Origin: Provencibacterium sp.
GTDB lineage: Bacteria; Bacillota; Clostridia; Oscillospirales; Ruminococcaceae
Length of the DNA: 64,000 bases
Direction: 5' to 3'
Assembly: GCA_022793895.1 (NCBI GenBank)
Contig: JAAWDS010000036.1
Location: forward strand, 1 to 64,000
Each line of letters starts with the position of its first letter. Position 1 is the stretch's first letter. The position numbers were made by a program, and so were the translations under genes. Below the pieces are notes generated by a model. That model saw nothing but the letters and a program-made list of their open reading frames with translations. It ran no database searches and had not been told where the DNA came from. Below are positions 23,100 to 31,553 of this stretch, piece by piece.

Positions 23100-23751
23100 C
23101 TCCCATTGCCTCCTTTCTGCTGATCCGCTCAAACTCGATAACCCACACCCAGGGATTAGCATCCCAGCCGTAGAGGGCGCGGTCTGCGGGCTTGATGGTG
23201 CTGTTCCACATATCCACAAATCCAAACATCGCGGATTCAAGGTAACCTGTATTCATACAGTCAGTACATGGAATATCGCATGGGTGATTACAGACAATCG
23301 CTTCAAATCCTTCTGCAAACGCGTCTGCCTCTGTCATGTTCTGCAACCGCTTCACCCGCACATCCGTCACCCGCAGGAAAATCCGCGCCGCCTCGCGGGG
23401 CATGTGGATGGAGGGGTGCCATTTCAGGATACTATTACAGTCGCCTGCGCAAATATCCAAGGTGCAGTTTGAACAGAATGGCCCATATCCATCATCCACA
23501 TCTGCCTTGTACTCATAATTCCCGTTCCATACAGTCCACGTCTCCCGCACATACAGGATGTCGCCGGGTCGGTAAGGCGGCCTTTGCACCCTCGATGTAC
23601 CCACTTCCTCAAAATATCCCGGCCAGCATCCACCGGGAAGCGTCGGAACCAGCGGCCCTTTCGGCTGTGGCTTCACCAGCTGCCGCGTCACCGTCTTGCG
23701 GCCCTTCAGGATGGCGCGGACCATGTCGGTGTTGAATAGGATTGGTTTCAT
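23086..23751 (-). CDS. ASCH-like phage protein
   Basis: The 221-residue protein begins MKPILFNTDMVRAILKGRKTVTRQLVKPQ, followed by RPPYRPGDILYVRETWTVW and ARIFLRVTDVRVKRLQNMTEADAFAEGF. This is the pattern of phage ASCH/PUA-like proteins, whose fold binds RNA or modified nucleotides. An insert with four Cys (CSNCTLDICAGDC) may bind metal. Role in this phage unknown. Confidence 0.75.
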   Translation of the reverse strand: MKPILFNTDMVRAILKGRKTVTRQLVKPQPKGPLVPTLPGGCWPGYFEEVGTSRVQRPPYRPGDILYVRETWTVWNGNYEYKADVDDGYGPFCSNCTLDICAGDCNSILKWHPSIHMPREAARIFLRVTDVRVKRLQNMTEADAFAEGFEAIVCNHPCDIPCTDCMNTGYLESAMFGFVDMWNSTIKPADRALYGWDANPWVWVIEFERISRKEAMGDGMD

Positions 23752-23915
23752 GAACGCTCCTCCTTCCCATGCCAGACGCAGCCGGCCTTAGTAAAGTGCA
23801 TCCACCCGCGCCCTGGCTCATACCGGGCGGCGGGCTTTCCGCACTCGGGGCACCAAATCGACGGATGTACCCCAGCAGACTGCATTCCACCCTTTCCTGC
23901 GTATCTTTTTCTCAT
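23748..23915 (-). CDS. Small zinc-ribbon protein
   Basis: A 55-residue protein from ATG 23915 (GGAGGAGAG upstream) with IWCPECGKPAARYEPGRGWMHFTKAGCVWHGK; the CxxC and a later Cys/His set suggest zinc binding. Overlaps both neighbours by four bases. Function unknown. Confidence 0.6.
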   Translation of the reverse strand: MRKRYAGKGGMQSAGVHPSIWCPECGKPAARYEPGRGWMHFTKAGCVWHGKEERS

Positions 23916-24283
23916 GTCGTTCTCTCCTCCGGCTTGCGGCGGTAGGCAAGCCAAGTCTTGCCGTACAGACTAATATCAGGACTTTCCATGCAGTGCGGAA
24001 GTAAAACCACTGTTCCGTTCTCCCATTCGCAAATATCCCAGTGGCCCTCAAACCCGTTAATGCTGGATACGCTTACAACCCACACCGGTTCCCCGTCCAT
24101 CTCCCTAAGCTCATCCAGGGTCAGCGGGTTGTTGGGCTGTACCGGCTCGGCCTCAACCTCTGGGGCGCTGTCAAAGGCGTCAATAATCTGGTTCGCCCGG
24201 TCGTTGGTTCCGTCGCTATGGAGCAGGTCGTATACTAGTGTCATAAAATCATCACGGTATATATCGTTATCATACAGCCTCAT
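23912..24283 (-). CDS. Hypothetical phage protein (123 aa)
   Basis: It starts MRLYDNDIYRDDFMTLVYDLLHSDGTNDRANQIIDAFDSAPEVEAEP at ATG 24283 after GGAGGAAACG. The C-terminal part (LTLDELREMDGEPVWVVSVSSINGFEGHWDICEWENGTVVLL..YGKTWLAYRRKPEE) is a pattern common in clostridial prophages. No function is known to me. Confidence 0.65.
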   Translation of the reverse strand: MRLYDNDIYRDDFMTLVYDLLHSDGTNDRANQIIDAFDSAPEVEAEPVQPNNPLTLDELREMDGEPVWVVSVSSINGFEGHWDICEWENGTVVLLPHCMESPDISLYGKTWLAYRRKPEERTT

Positions 24284-24569
24284 CGTTTCCTCCAATCCTC
24301 CGTTCCAGCTCCGCCCAGGCTTCCTCATTAAGAGGCTTTCCGCAGTCCCGACAATAGGCTGGCTCATAATTCCTGTATCCGCAAACCTGCCACCTGTAGC
24401 AGTTAGGGCATCCCTCCCACCGGTTCCTGTCCAGCTTAGCAGCATACGTCCGCAAAGCTTTCAGCGACCATCTGACAGCTTCGATGCATTCAGGGTTTGC
24501 GCGCCCCTTTATGCTTTCCAGGTATTCGAGACATTCTTCACGATTTTTAATTGCTTCCTCTATCGTCAT
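24270..24569 (-). CDS. Hypothetical phage zinc-ribbon protein (99 aa)
   Basis: The protein has an N-terminal helical part (MTIEEAIKNREECLEYLESIKGRANPECIEAVRWSLKALRTYAAKL) and a C-terminal four-Cys ribbon (CPNCYRWQVCGYRNYEPAYCRDCGKPLNEE). This combination is recurrent in prophage early regions. Starts with ATG 24569, overlapping the PP-loop gene stop by four bases. Confidence 0.65.
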   Translation of the reverse strand: MTIEEAIKNREECLEYLESIKGRANPECIEAVRWSLKALRTYAAKLDRNRWEGCPNCYRWQVCGYRNYEPAYCRDCGKPLNEEAWAELERRIGGNDEAV

Positions 24570-25687
24570 AAGCTCCCTCCAAACAAATTCATTTGGCCAT
24601 CGTCTTTTTTGGCCCTCTTGGCATCCCGATCGGCTATCTTTCGGGCTGCTTTATATGCGTTATACTTTGCTCGATACTCATAGCTCTTGCCGAAGATATT
24701 CCACGCCGCTTTCACGACATTCGGCTCATATGGGCGGATTTTCTCCAAATCCTCTACCGCCTTGTAGGAGATCGGGCAGCCACAACATCCGGTGCGCGTT
24801 AGCCCGTAAACCTCGTAAGCATCGGAGTAGCGGATACCATAGTAATCCTTGTACCACGCCTTATCCGCATCCGAGACATAGTACAACGGGCGGAGCCGGT
24901 ACTGGCCGGAAGCCGTCTCCCCAAAGCACAGGGCGGTGTTGTCCTTGCGTGGCACCGACCGCATCCCGCCCTCAGCCCTGCGCTCACCGGTAATCACCAT
25001 CTCGTAATTCTTCTGAGCCTTGTGTGCTATCTGCTTTTTGCAGTAATCACAGCATTTTGCGTTGATGGCAAAGTCCGGAGGATACTGCGCAATGAAGTCC
25101 CGCATATACCTGGAGGAGTTAATTACAAGCTGGATATTCGGTCTGGGGTCCCCAGCAGAGTTGCAGCAACATAGGAAGTTGATCACGCTCTCGCACTTCG
25201 AGTAGCGCTCTCGCAGTTCCTGCCGCTTTGCCGCCTTATCCTCCGCCTGTTCATACTCCCTTGTAATGGACAGTGGCACCCCTTTTTTCTGCCATTCAGA
25301 AAGCCCGGCGGACATGATTTTTGATACAAATGGGACGCCGTACCGTCTGGCAGCAGTGACGATGCCGATCTTCGGCCGTACCTCCTCGATTTCCACCCCG
25401 TATTTCTCGGCTACGGCCTTCACATGATCCTTGGTCGCCTGCATCTCCAGTCCCGTATTGAAAAACACATACCGGATGGGCGGCAGGCCGAAAAGCTCCC
25501 TTGTACGTTCGATGATGTCAATCATGATATCGCTGTCCGCACCACCAGAATAGGAGCAAATCGCTTTAGGATGCTCTGTCAGCCGCCTTGCAACAATGCT
25601 CTTGATTGCCTCAAATTTTGCCGGTGCGTCAAAGTCCGCATAGGCTGGCCGTTCTGTGTAGATCCGGCTTTTGTAGGCTTCTTTCAT
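24566..25687 (-). CDS. PP-loop ATPase, PAPS reductase/DndC-like
   Basis: The 373-residue protein has the ATP pyrophosphatase P-loop CSYSGGADSDIMI near residue 45. A cysteine-rich centre follows (NFLCCCNSAG.., NAKCCDYCKKQ), then ITGERRAEGGMR and TGCCGCPISYK, resembling PAPS reductase-family and DndC-type proteins in which cysteines may hold an iron-sulfur cluster. Such enzymes activate a substrate by adenylation to move sulfur. It lies next to a DUF4942 methylase, suggesting a role in nucleic acid modification; the substrate is unknown. Confidence 0.85.
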   Translation of the reverse strand: MKEAYKSRIYTERPAYADFDAPAKFEAIKSIVARRLTEHPKAICSYSGGADSDIMIDIIERTRELFGLPPIRYVFFNTGLEMQATKDHVKAVAEKYGVEIEEVRPKIGIVTAARRYGVPFVSKIMSAGLSEWQKKGVPLSITREYEQAEDKAAKRQELRERYSKCESVINFLCCCNSAGDPRPNIQLVINSSRYMRDFIAQYPPDFAINAKCCDYCKKQIAHKAQKNYEMVITGERRAEGGMRSVPRKDNTALCFGETASGQYRLRPLYYVSDADKAWYKDYYGIRYSDAYEVYGLTRTGCCGCPISYKAVEDLEKIRPYEPNVVKAAWNIFGKSYEYRAKYNAYKAARKIADRDAKRAKKDDGQMNLFGGSL

Positions 25688-25706
25688 GTTCCTTACCTTC
25701 CTCTCG

Positions 25707-27470
25707 CTATACTGCCGCCGTTAGTAGCGCAGGGCCAGCGATATCCGCCAGGAAATAGTCCGCATGGCTCATAACCTCAGCATAGGCATCCTTACCCTGA
25801 AAGCTATCCACCACCGCCTGCTCTTCCGGCTGCATGTCCTCATACTTCACCCGACCATAATTCGGCGGCAGCCATGCCTTTTGCTGCGCTGCATAGATAT
25901 TAATCCGGTCTACCAGCCGCATATTATTGAATTTAATATGCGTTGTTCCTTTCTTGAAAAGGTCCACATTGAAATATTTGCAGGCAATATTCCGGGTGCG
26001 ACCCTCTGCCTCTGCCTGTTCCAAACGCTCCATCAGGTCAACCTCCGCAGTCATGCCGCCGTCGAGGTAATTCAGCGCCTTCTCAATATCCGAGAGCACC
26101 TTATAGGCCGTAGAGGTATCGAAGGTTTCCCGATTCCAGGAATTAGAGCTGAACATGCCTGAGGTCGGGATAATCGCCTTTTTCCCTATCTTGTGGGCCT
26201 TATTGGTCTTCCAGCCGTTGAAATAGTGGATGTTCTGCTTCATTTCAGGATACCAGGCATGTTGTGCGGTCAGCTTGTCAAACAATGCCAGGATTGTGCC
26301 CTGTACGCCTTCGGTAAGGCGGGACATCATCTCCCGATGAATAACGTCAATGTTGTACCGGTTGAAATCATAGTCCCGCAACCGGTCTACCATCCCGGCA
26401 TATTCTTCCCGGATGTTAGAGGTCATCATCCCGGTAAACTGCGGATTGCCAAAGAGCGCCCGCCAGTACTTGAGCCGCACAATACGCAGATATTCGTTGA
26501 CGTTGACCGTCTGCGCATAATTACCGCGATCCCCATGCAGGGAGAGAGTCAGGATAGCACTGGTTTCCTTGCCTCCGATACGTGTCAATATGTAGGGCTT
26601 CATGGCTTCATACTCCCGGACGAGGCCAAGCGTTCCCTCTACCTCGAAATTAAATTGCTCGACGGCGGCATCGATATATCCGGTATGCGTCAGCTCATCC
26701 GCCTGCTTTTCGCTCTCGGCTGTTTTCTGCCTCGCCTGCCGCAGCCTTTCAAAAATGGCGCTTTCGTGTTTCGGGTGGGGAATGGATACGGTCACCATCG
26801 CCACTTCTACCGCTGTGCGGCGCTCTGCATGCAGGAAAGCGTCCGGTATGTATTCGATTTCTGCTTCGAGGCTCTCCAGCTTTTGCAGTAGCAGCTTGCG
26901 AGTGTTGGTGCAGGGATTGCGGATGGTTTCGGCATTTAGCAGGCAGACAATCCCGCCACCCTCCTGCTGAATCTCCAACGCATGCAGCAGGTGCAAATCT
27001 CCACTCTCAAACGGCGGGTTCATCACAATCCAATCATAATGCTTGTGGGTATGGAAGGACAGGAAATCATCATAGATGATATGTACGTTTCCCAAGTTGG
27101 CCAGACCGTCTATTTCCTGCCGAAGATGCTGCATCTCCGCATTCTGTCCATAGGTACGGGAAGAAATATTCTCAAGCTCAGCGTAACGCCTACGCTGACC
27201 AGAAAGCCGTTCCTCCGAAAAGTTATATTGCAGTATCTGCCGTAGGTAGGGGTCAAGCTCAATGCAGTCTATCGTTACGCCGCCAGCACCATGATAGCGG
27301 CGCTTCCGGTTTATCTCGTGCAGGATTCCCTCCGCAATGTCTCCTTGGCCGGCCGATGGTTCGAGGAAGGATTCAGCCGTCTCAAAGTTCGCTTTCTTTA
27401 CCATGCGCTCAACTATCGCGGGCGGGGTGGGGTAAAACTGAGCCTTAGGATTTTGGGGGATCGCGTTCAT
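25707..27470 (-). CDS. N6-type DNA methylase fused to DUF4942 domain
   Basis: The 587-residue protein has an N-terminal Rossmann methyltransferase: motif I SFLEPSAGQGDIAEGI (residue ~34) and catalytic NPPF in DWIVMNPPFESGD (residue ~150). Residues ~280-580 match the DUF4942 type (GNPQFTGMMTSNIREEYAGMVDRLRDYDFNRYNI..., GWKTNKAHKIGKKAIIP). It most likely methylates adenine in DNA. It directly follows (in transcription) a 54-residue gene with an ATGA overlap and precedes the PP-loop ATPase. No restriction enzyme is adjacent. Confidence 0.85.
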   Translation of the reverse strand: MNAIPQNPKAQFYPTPPAIVERMVKKANFETAESFLEPSAGQGDIAEGILHEINRKRRYHGAGGVTIDCIELDPYLRQILQYNFSEERLSGQRRRYAELENISSRTYGQNAEMQHLRQEIDGLANLGNVHIIYDDFLSFHTHKHYDWIVMNPPFESGDLHLLHALEIQQEGGGIVCLLNAETIRNPCTNTRKLLLQKLESLEAEIEYIPDAFLHAERRTAVEVAMVTVSIPHPKHESAIFERLRQARQKTAESEKQADELTHTGYIDAAVEQFNFEVEGTLGLVREYEAMKPYILTRIGGKETSAILTLSLHGDRGNYAQTVNVNEYLRIVRLKYWRALFGNPQFTGMMTSNIREEYAGMVDRLRDYDFNRYNIDVIHREMMSRLTEGVQGTILALFDKLTAQHAWYPEMKQNIHYFNGWKTNKAHKIGKKAIIPTSGMFSSNSWNRETFDTSTAYKVLSDIEKALNYLDGGMTAEVDLMERLEQAEAEGRTRNIACKYFNVDLFKKGTTHIKFNNMRLVDRINIYAAQQKAWLPPNYGRVKYEDMQPEEQAVVDSFQGKDAYAEVMSHADYFLADIAGPALLTAAV

Positions 27471-27631
27471 CTGTCTTTCTCCTTTCCGCCGCCTTCAAAC
27501 GTCCGCTTTTCAGTCCCAATAGCTGTCCGCTCGCCGGTGATCGCGCTCTGGACGTACAGCGTACAGCCGTTGATGTAGAACTTGATGACGCCTTCCTGGG
27601 CGGCCTGTGCGATATCAGTAATTTTCAACAT
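27467..27631 (-). CDS. Small phage protein (54 aa) upstream of methylase
   Basis: ATG 27631 follows AGGAGGCGATTA and the frame ends with TGA overlapping the methylase ATG. The product MLKITDIAQAAQEGVIKFYINGCTLYVQSAITG then a basic tail looks like a compact beta/alpha peptide. Tight coupling supports expression. Function unknown. Confidence 0.6.
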   Translation of the reverse strand: MLKITDIAQAAQEGVIKFYINGCTLYVQSAITGERTAIGTEKRTFEGGGKEKDR

Positions 27632-27633
27632 GA

Positions 27634-28173
27634 TTAATCGCCTCCTGTTAAATCAAAGAACAGCCTGCCCATGTTGTCATACTGCATGGGCTTGTCCTGT
27701 ATATGCAAAAGAACTGCGTAGGCTTTTTGCAGCATAGCTAAATCAAAATAGCCAAAGTGGCACATGTCCTCCGGGATATCCAGTTCATGCGCCAGCCAGC
27801 AGTAGAGGTCATTACGTTTTTTATGCACCTTAGGCTGCCCTTGCCATTTGCTGTCAAAGATTTCATGGCAGTTTCGTTTTGCTTTGCGCATTGGTTCGTC
27901 CGCCAAAATCCCCATCGCCTTGCGCGGCCAGGGTTTATGCGTTCCCACATAGGCGCCGCAGGTGGTACAGAGGTAGCAATACCCGCTGCCATACTGTTTG
28001 CCATAGATACGGTCGTTGCTGGCATATTCTACACGGCCGCCACAGAGATTGCAGACGGTCGGATAAAGGTTAACGCTCACGCTGTTTCCCCCTTTTTCTG
28101 CTCCTGCTGCGGTCTTTGCCTTCCCCAGCATGCTGCCGGATGAGCCGCTGCCAGTATCGCCTCGTCGGCTCAT
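27634..28173 (-). CDS. DUF3268-type zinc-finger phage protein
   Basis: The protein (179 residues) carries CNLCGGRVEYASNDRIYGKQYGSGYCYLCTTCGAYVGTHKPWPRKAMGILADEPMRKAKRNCHEIFD, the DUF3268 signature with two CxxC zinc ligand pairs. The first ~30 residues are Ser/Gly-rich and a later start before VNLYPTVC is possible. Found in replication regions of Firmicutes phages; function unknown. Confidence 0.8.
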   Translation of the reverse strand: MSRRGDTGSGSSGSMLGKAKTAAGAEKGGNSVSVNLYPTVCNLCGGRVEYASNDRIYGKQYGSGYCYLCTTCGAYVGTHKPWPRKAMGILADEPMRKAKRNCHEIFDSKWQGQPKVHKKRNDLYCWLAHELDIPEDMCHFGYFDLAMLQKAYAVLLHIQDKPMQYDNMGRLFFDLTGGD

Positions 28174-28601
28174 GGTATTTGCTTTTCATTTTCCGTTTCC
28201 TCCCATTCGGTAATCTCAATCTCCGTTCGGGGATGCTGCCGGTCGATACATACCCGGCTGCCGTCCGTCCCGGCCACAATGCGCGGGGAGAGTGAGCTGT
28301 CGTCTTTGAGAACCCCAGCTTTCACAAGCACATCATGCAGCGCGCTGTGCAGGTTCGAGATATCCACCCGACGTGCATTCGGCATGTAATAGACCGCCTT
28401 GATGTTCACCGGGCACGCTATGTGCTTGCGGTATGTCCCTGTGATGAGCCGCAGACAGTCTGCCTCGTATTGCCGGTAGCGCTCCGACTGCGCAATCCAG
28501 CTCTTCCCGCCGGAAAAGCGGATCTGCTGGTGGTTTTTCTTCGTCGCCGGCGGCAGGGGGATAGTCAACATCAAAATCGTTTTCCCCATTTCCCGGTTCA
28601 C
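28170..28601 (-). CDS. rusA: RusA-family Holliday junction resolvase
   Basis: The 143-residue protein contains the RusA pattern LTIPLPPATKKNHQQIRF and the catalytic aspartate cluster RRVDISNLHSALHDVLVKAGVLKDDSSL. It cuts Holliday junctions during phage recombination and packaging. The start is either GTG 28601, overlapping the previous stop, or ATG 28589. It belongs functionally with RecT upstream. Confidence 0.87.
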   Translation of the reverse strand: MNREMGKTILMLTIPLPPATKKNHQQIRFSGGKSWIAQSERYRQYEADCLRLITGTYRKHIACPVNIKAVYYMPNARRVDISNLHSALHDVLVKAGVLKDDSSLSPRIVAGTDGSRVCIDRQHPRTEIEITEWEETENEKQIP

Positions 28602-29101
28602 CGCCCCTTCAAAAATTCCTGCAGGCAGCGCTGCTGATAAGGCTTCAGCGGCCTTTCAATCGCCTCATGTACAGAGGCTGCGCTGCGTTTGAGGATTCCG
28701 GCGATCTCCGGCTCCATCATCCCCTCGGCGGCATATTTATGCACCAGGTAAACGGTCAGCCCGGTAATCTCCCGGTCAGGACCCGCCGCAGAGCAGCGCT
28801 CCTTCGCCGCCTGTTCCCTGCATTTTGCACCGCAATAATGCGCATGCTTATATCCTGCCTGAAATTCCCGACCGCAGACAGTGCAGCGTACCGTATATCT
28901 TTCCTTTGCCTGTTCAGCTGCCCTCTGTATGGCCCGACATCTGGCGCTACAATAGGTCTGCGTCTTAATATGCGGGATAAACGCTTTGCCACAGACCGGG
29001 CAGGTTTTGGGCTCTTTTGAGGTCCTCCGTGGGGCGCATGCCGGGCAAAGCCTTTGCTGCCCACATGCCTCGAACTCCCGGCCGCAATCCCTGCAAATCA
29101 T
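28598..29101 (-). CDS. Multi-zinc-finger phage protein
   Basis: A 167-residue protein with four or five Cys clusters (CRDCGREFEACGQQRLCPAC, CPVCGKAFIPHIKTQTYCSARC, CTVCGREFQAGYKHAHYCGAKC) followed by a helical region resembling a helix-turn-helix (EGMMEPEIAGILKRSAASVHEAIE). It is probably DNA or RNA binding. ATG 29101 overlaps the upstream stop. Confidence 0.7.
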   Translation of the reverse strand: MICRDCGREFEACGQQRLCPACAPRRTSKEPKTCPVCGKAFIPHIKTQTYCSARCRAIQRAAEQAKERYTVRCTVCGREFQAGYKHAHYCGAKCREQAAKERCSAAGPDREITGLTVYLVHKYAAEGMMEPEIAGILKRSAASVHEAIERPLKPYQQRCLQEFLKGR

Positions 29102-29292
29102 CCCTGCACCTCCCTGGGTTCCGCCAGGCCGGGTGCCTGCTCGCCCAGCGCCTGTATGCCGTAGATATAGCCGCTCTTGCCCTTTTTAATCCGGATGAGG
29201 CGGACGGCATACCCGGCCTTAAAAAGCAGCTGCGCCAGGACGGCCAGCTCATCGCGGGTAAGCGTCCCGCCCTTTTGGTTAAATATCTGCAT
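29098..29292 (-). CDS. Hypothetical phage protein (64 aa)
   Basis: Starts MQIFNQKGGTLTRDELAVLAQLLFKAGYAVRLIRIKKGKSGYIYGI; mixed helix/strand, no known family. It sits between the replication initiator and the zinc-finger gene with overlaps typical of a real operon member. Confidence 0.6.
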   Translation of the reverse strand: MQIFNQKGGTLTRDELAVLAQLLFKAGYAVRLIRIKKGKSGYIYGIQALGEQAPGLAEPREVQG

Positions 29293-29295
29293 GGC

Positions 29296-30240
29296 CTACC
29301 TCCCGTTGTCCTTGTCAAATTCCCGCTGCGCGTCATAATCCTCGCAGTCGTCCAGTGTGTGCAGCCCGCGCCGGGCGACGGTGGAAAGCACCTGCCGGAC
29401 AAACGCCCAGTTATGCGCCCCCCGTTCCGACGCTATCCGGAACGCATATTCAATCACCTGCGCCCGGTCAGGGTCAATGCGCTGGCCAAAGCTCCCGTCC
29501 GTTTGCCGCTCCCCGCGGCAGATACATCCGAGCAGTAGCTCGGCATCGTGCCCGGTGGCCGGCCGCCCGAAATAGTGGGGGAACAGGCGGGCCGCCAGTG
29601 TTTCGGCCTGCTGCATCGTCTCTTCATCCCCGGACGGTTTTCCACCGTTTCCACCGCCTCTCGCGCACGCGCGCGCTAGCTCGCTGTCTTTTAAATCATC
29701 ACCATCATTTCTTTCCTTTTCTTTACTTTTAGGGTTATCAAGTGTTTTATCGGGGTTTCTATACTTTTTATCGGGGTTTCCATGCTCGGAAACCGTTTTA
29801 AAGGCGACCTTGTTACGAACACTGGCTGGGACGTCATTTTTATCGTCCAGATTGAGCAGCCAGTATTCCTGTATAAAGGATATTTCTTCACGCAGGGACA
29901 CCGCCCGGATATACCTGCGCTGGATACCCGCCGAGGTTAGCACGCCGAACACCTTAAAAACTTTGCCGTCAAACAGTGAGCGTCTAAGGCACCCATGCAC
30001 TACCTGGCTTATGTTTTCGGGGGAAAGACCACAACCGACAGCATCGGCCATCAGGAGGTAGTCCTCTTCATCCCATTTTTTGAAGTATCCATTTCCGCCG
30101 TAGATTTCACAGAGCAGGGCGAGCAGCACGGTGACGCCCTTCGCCCCAAACTCGCTTTTAATGAGCCGGACTTTTTTATCCTGGAAAAATCCGGTGTCCA
30201 GCGAGAAGTAATCGAGCCCCTCTTTGAGAGGGCGCGCCAA
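29296..30240 (-). CDS. Phage replication protein, DUF4373/Lin1244-like (DnaD-type)
   Basis: The 314-residue protein starts at TTG 30240 (GGAGG upstream). MARPLKEGLDYFSLDTGFFQDKKVRLIKSEFGAKGVTVLLALLCEIYGGNGYF is the Lin1244/Lin1753 N-terminal winged-helix pattern. A charged low-complexity linker (~160-200) and a helical C-terminus (VIEYAFRIASERGAHNWAFVRQVL, DnaD-like) follow. It likely opens the phage origin and recruits host helicase loader. An origin may lie inside its AT-rich linker coding region (29690-29810), as in many phages; not verified. Confidence 0.82.
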   Translation of the reverse strand: MARPLKEGLDYFSLDTGFFQDKKVRLIKSEFGAKGVTVLLALLCEIYGGNGYFKKWDEEDYLLMADAVGCGLSPENISQVVHGCLRRSLFDGKVFKVFGVLTSAGIQRRYIRAVSLREEISFIQEYWLLNLDDKNDVPASVRNKVAFKTVSEHGNPDKKYRNPDKTLDNPKSKEKERNDGDDLKDSELARACARGGGNGGKPSGDEETMQQAETLAARLFPHYFGRPATGHDAELLLGCICRGERQTDGSFGQRIDPDRAQVIEYAFRIASERGAHNWAFVRQVLSTVARRGLHTLDDCEDYDAQREFDKDNGR

Positions 30241-30259
30241 CGGGACACCTCCTCTGCTA

Positions 30260-30784
30260 TTATTTTTCGGGCGGCAAGTTCCGATAGCAGTTATCCTTCT
30301 TGTCGTAATGTACCGTCACCGACATCCCACAGTTCATGCAGTTGATGTCGAACATGTTGTCTGTGAGATTAGTCCAGTAGCTATAATTGCGGCCGCATTC
30401 GCAGGTGAAATAGACTTTTTTTAGTGGAGTGGAAAAAAGGGTGCTTTTTCCGCATTTTTTACATCGGTAGAAAGCCAGTTCCTGTGCAGAGCAGAAGCCT
30501 GTAACCTCCCCGCAAACGTTACATTTTAGATATAAGAAACCTTTGTACCGCCCTACATCTTCATGAGCCACCGGCTTTATACCGTTTGCTTTATCGACAT
30601 AAGCACGCCAGTATTCGTTGTCTGAAACCTTCGCTTCGGATTCAGTGTCCAGCGGTTCTGCTTCCTGTGAAAGAACATTCAGATTCAGCGCCCGGCCGAT
30701 CAACACTTCAAAAATCTCTCTGCAAACAGGCTCAGGCAGCTCAGCAGTAAAACTGCGGTCCGGGATTTTGATTCCTATTTTCAT
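30260..30784 (-). CDS. Zinc-ribbon phage protein (174 aa)
   Basis: The N-terminal part is mixed (MKIGIKIPDRSFTAELPEPVCREIFEVLIGRAL); the C-terminal half holds three Cys-pair units (CNVCGEVTGFC, CKKCGKS, CECGRNYSYW, CMNCGMSV). Similar proteins are found in lactococcal and clostridial phage early regions. Probably nucleic-acid binding; function unknown. Confidence 0.65.
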   Translation of the reverse strand: MKIGIKIPDRSFTAELPEPVCREIFEVLIGRALNLNVLSQEAEPLDTESEAKVSDNEYWRAYVDKANGIKPVAHEDVGRYKGFLYLKCNVCGEVTGFCSAQELAFYRCKKCGKSTLFSTPLKKVYFTCECGRNYSYWTNLTDNMFDINCMNCGMSVTVHYDKKDNCYRNLPPEK

Positions 30785-30803
30785 GTTGTCCTTCTCCTAT
30801 GTG

Positions 30804-31550
30804 TCAAACCTTCCATCCGAGGGCTTTGCAGAGCTCTTCGGTAAGCTCGATGCACTCCAGATGGTAAAAGGTATCGAATGTCTGCTGCCCCCAGTCGTGC
30901 GCCTCCTGATGGTGCAGGCGGCAGAGCGGCTGGGCGCGCTGCCCGGCATGGGATATCTCCCGGCGGTTTCTGCCCATCCCTACACGGTCCACCTCGTGCA
31001 GATCCGCCTTGCGCCCGCAGATGGCGCAGGTGCGGTGCAGGATACAGGCATACAGATAGCGCCGGATGTCCTCGCAGCGGTTTAAGAGCGATTCCGAGCA
31101 GGGGACGCCATTCTCGATGCAAAGCTCGATGAGCCAGTCGATGAAGTCCCGCGCGGTGGACATGTCGATGGTCGCCGGGGTGCGCTCTGCGAGGCTGAAC
31201 CAGTCAATCCCCCGCAATTGGCAATAGTGATAGGTGAGTGTCCGGCGCACCTCCTCCTTGTCGCAGACATCAATGAGATAGTCAAGCTGCAAGGAGCGGA
31301 GCATTTCATCCCGCCAGCTTTGGCGGTGTTTCCTGTCGAGCCGTATGCCCGCCGCATAGTCCGAGATATCACTGACCAGCGCAAAGATATGGTTGCGCTG
31401 CTTCGGCGAGAGCTGCCGCTGGTCGGCAAGCACCACCTCGCACTCGGTGATCTGCTCGCGTTCGAGCAGGCCGGTATCTGCAAAGGGGGTAAAGGAGTAA
31501 AAGCCCTTGCTGGCCACAATCTCGGTGATCGGGCTGGTAACAGGGAACAC
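30804..31550 (-). CDS. HNHc_6-type putative HNH nuclease
   Basis: A 248-residue protein; residues ~175-235 form an HNH site (CAICGRKADLHEVDRVGMGRNRREISHAGQRAQPLCRLHHQEAHDWG) with zinc Cys pair and catalytic His. The N-terminal part (LADQRQLSPKQRNHIFALVSDISDY) matches the HNHc_6 family of phage recombination-region proteins. Position between RecT and replication genes supports a role in recombination. Confidence 0.85.
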   Translation of the reverse strand: MFPVTSPITEIVASKGFYSFTPFADTGLLEREQITECEVVLADQRQLSPKQRNHIFALVSDISDYAAGIRLDRKHRQSWRDEMLRSLQLDYLIDVCDKEEVRRTLTYHYCQLRGIDWFSLAERTPATIDMSTARDFIDWLIELCIENGVPCSESLLNRCEDIRRYLYACILHRTCAICGRKADLHEVDRVGMGRNRREISHAGQRAQPLCRLHHQEAHDWGQQTFDTFYHLECIELTEELCKALGWKV

Positions 31551-31553
31551 CGG

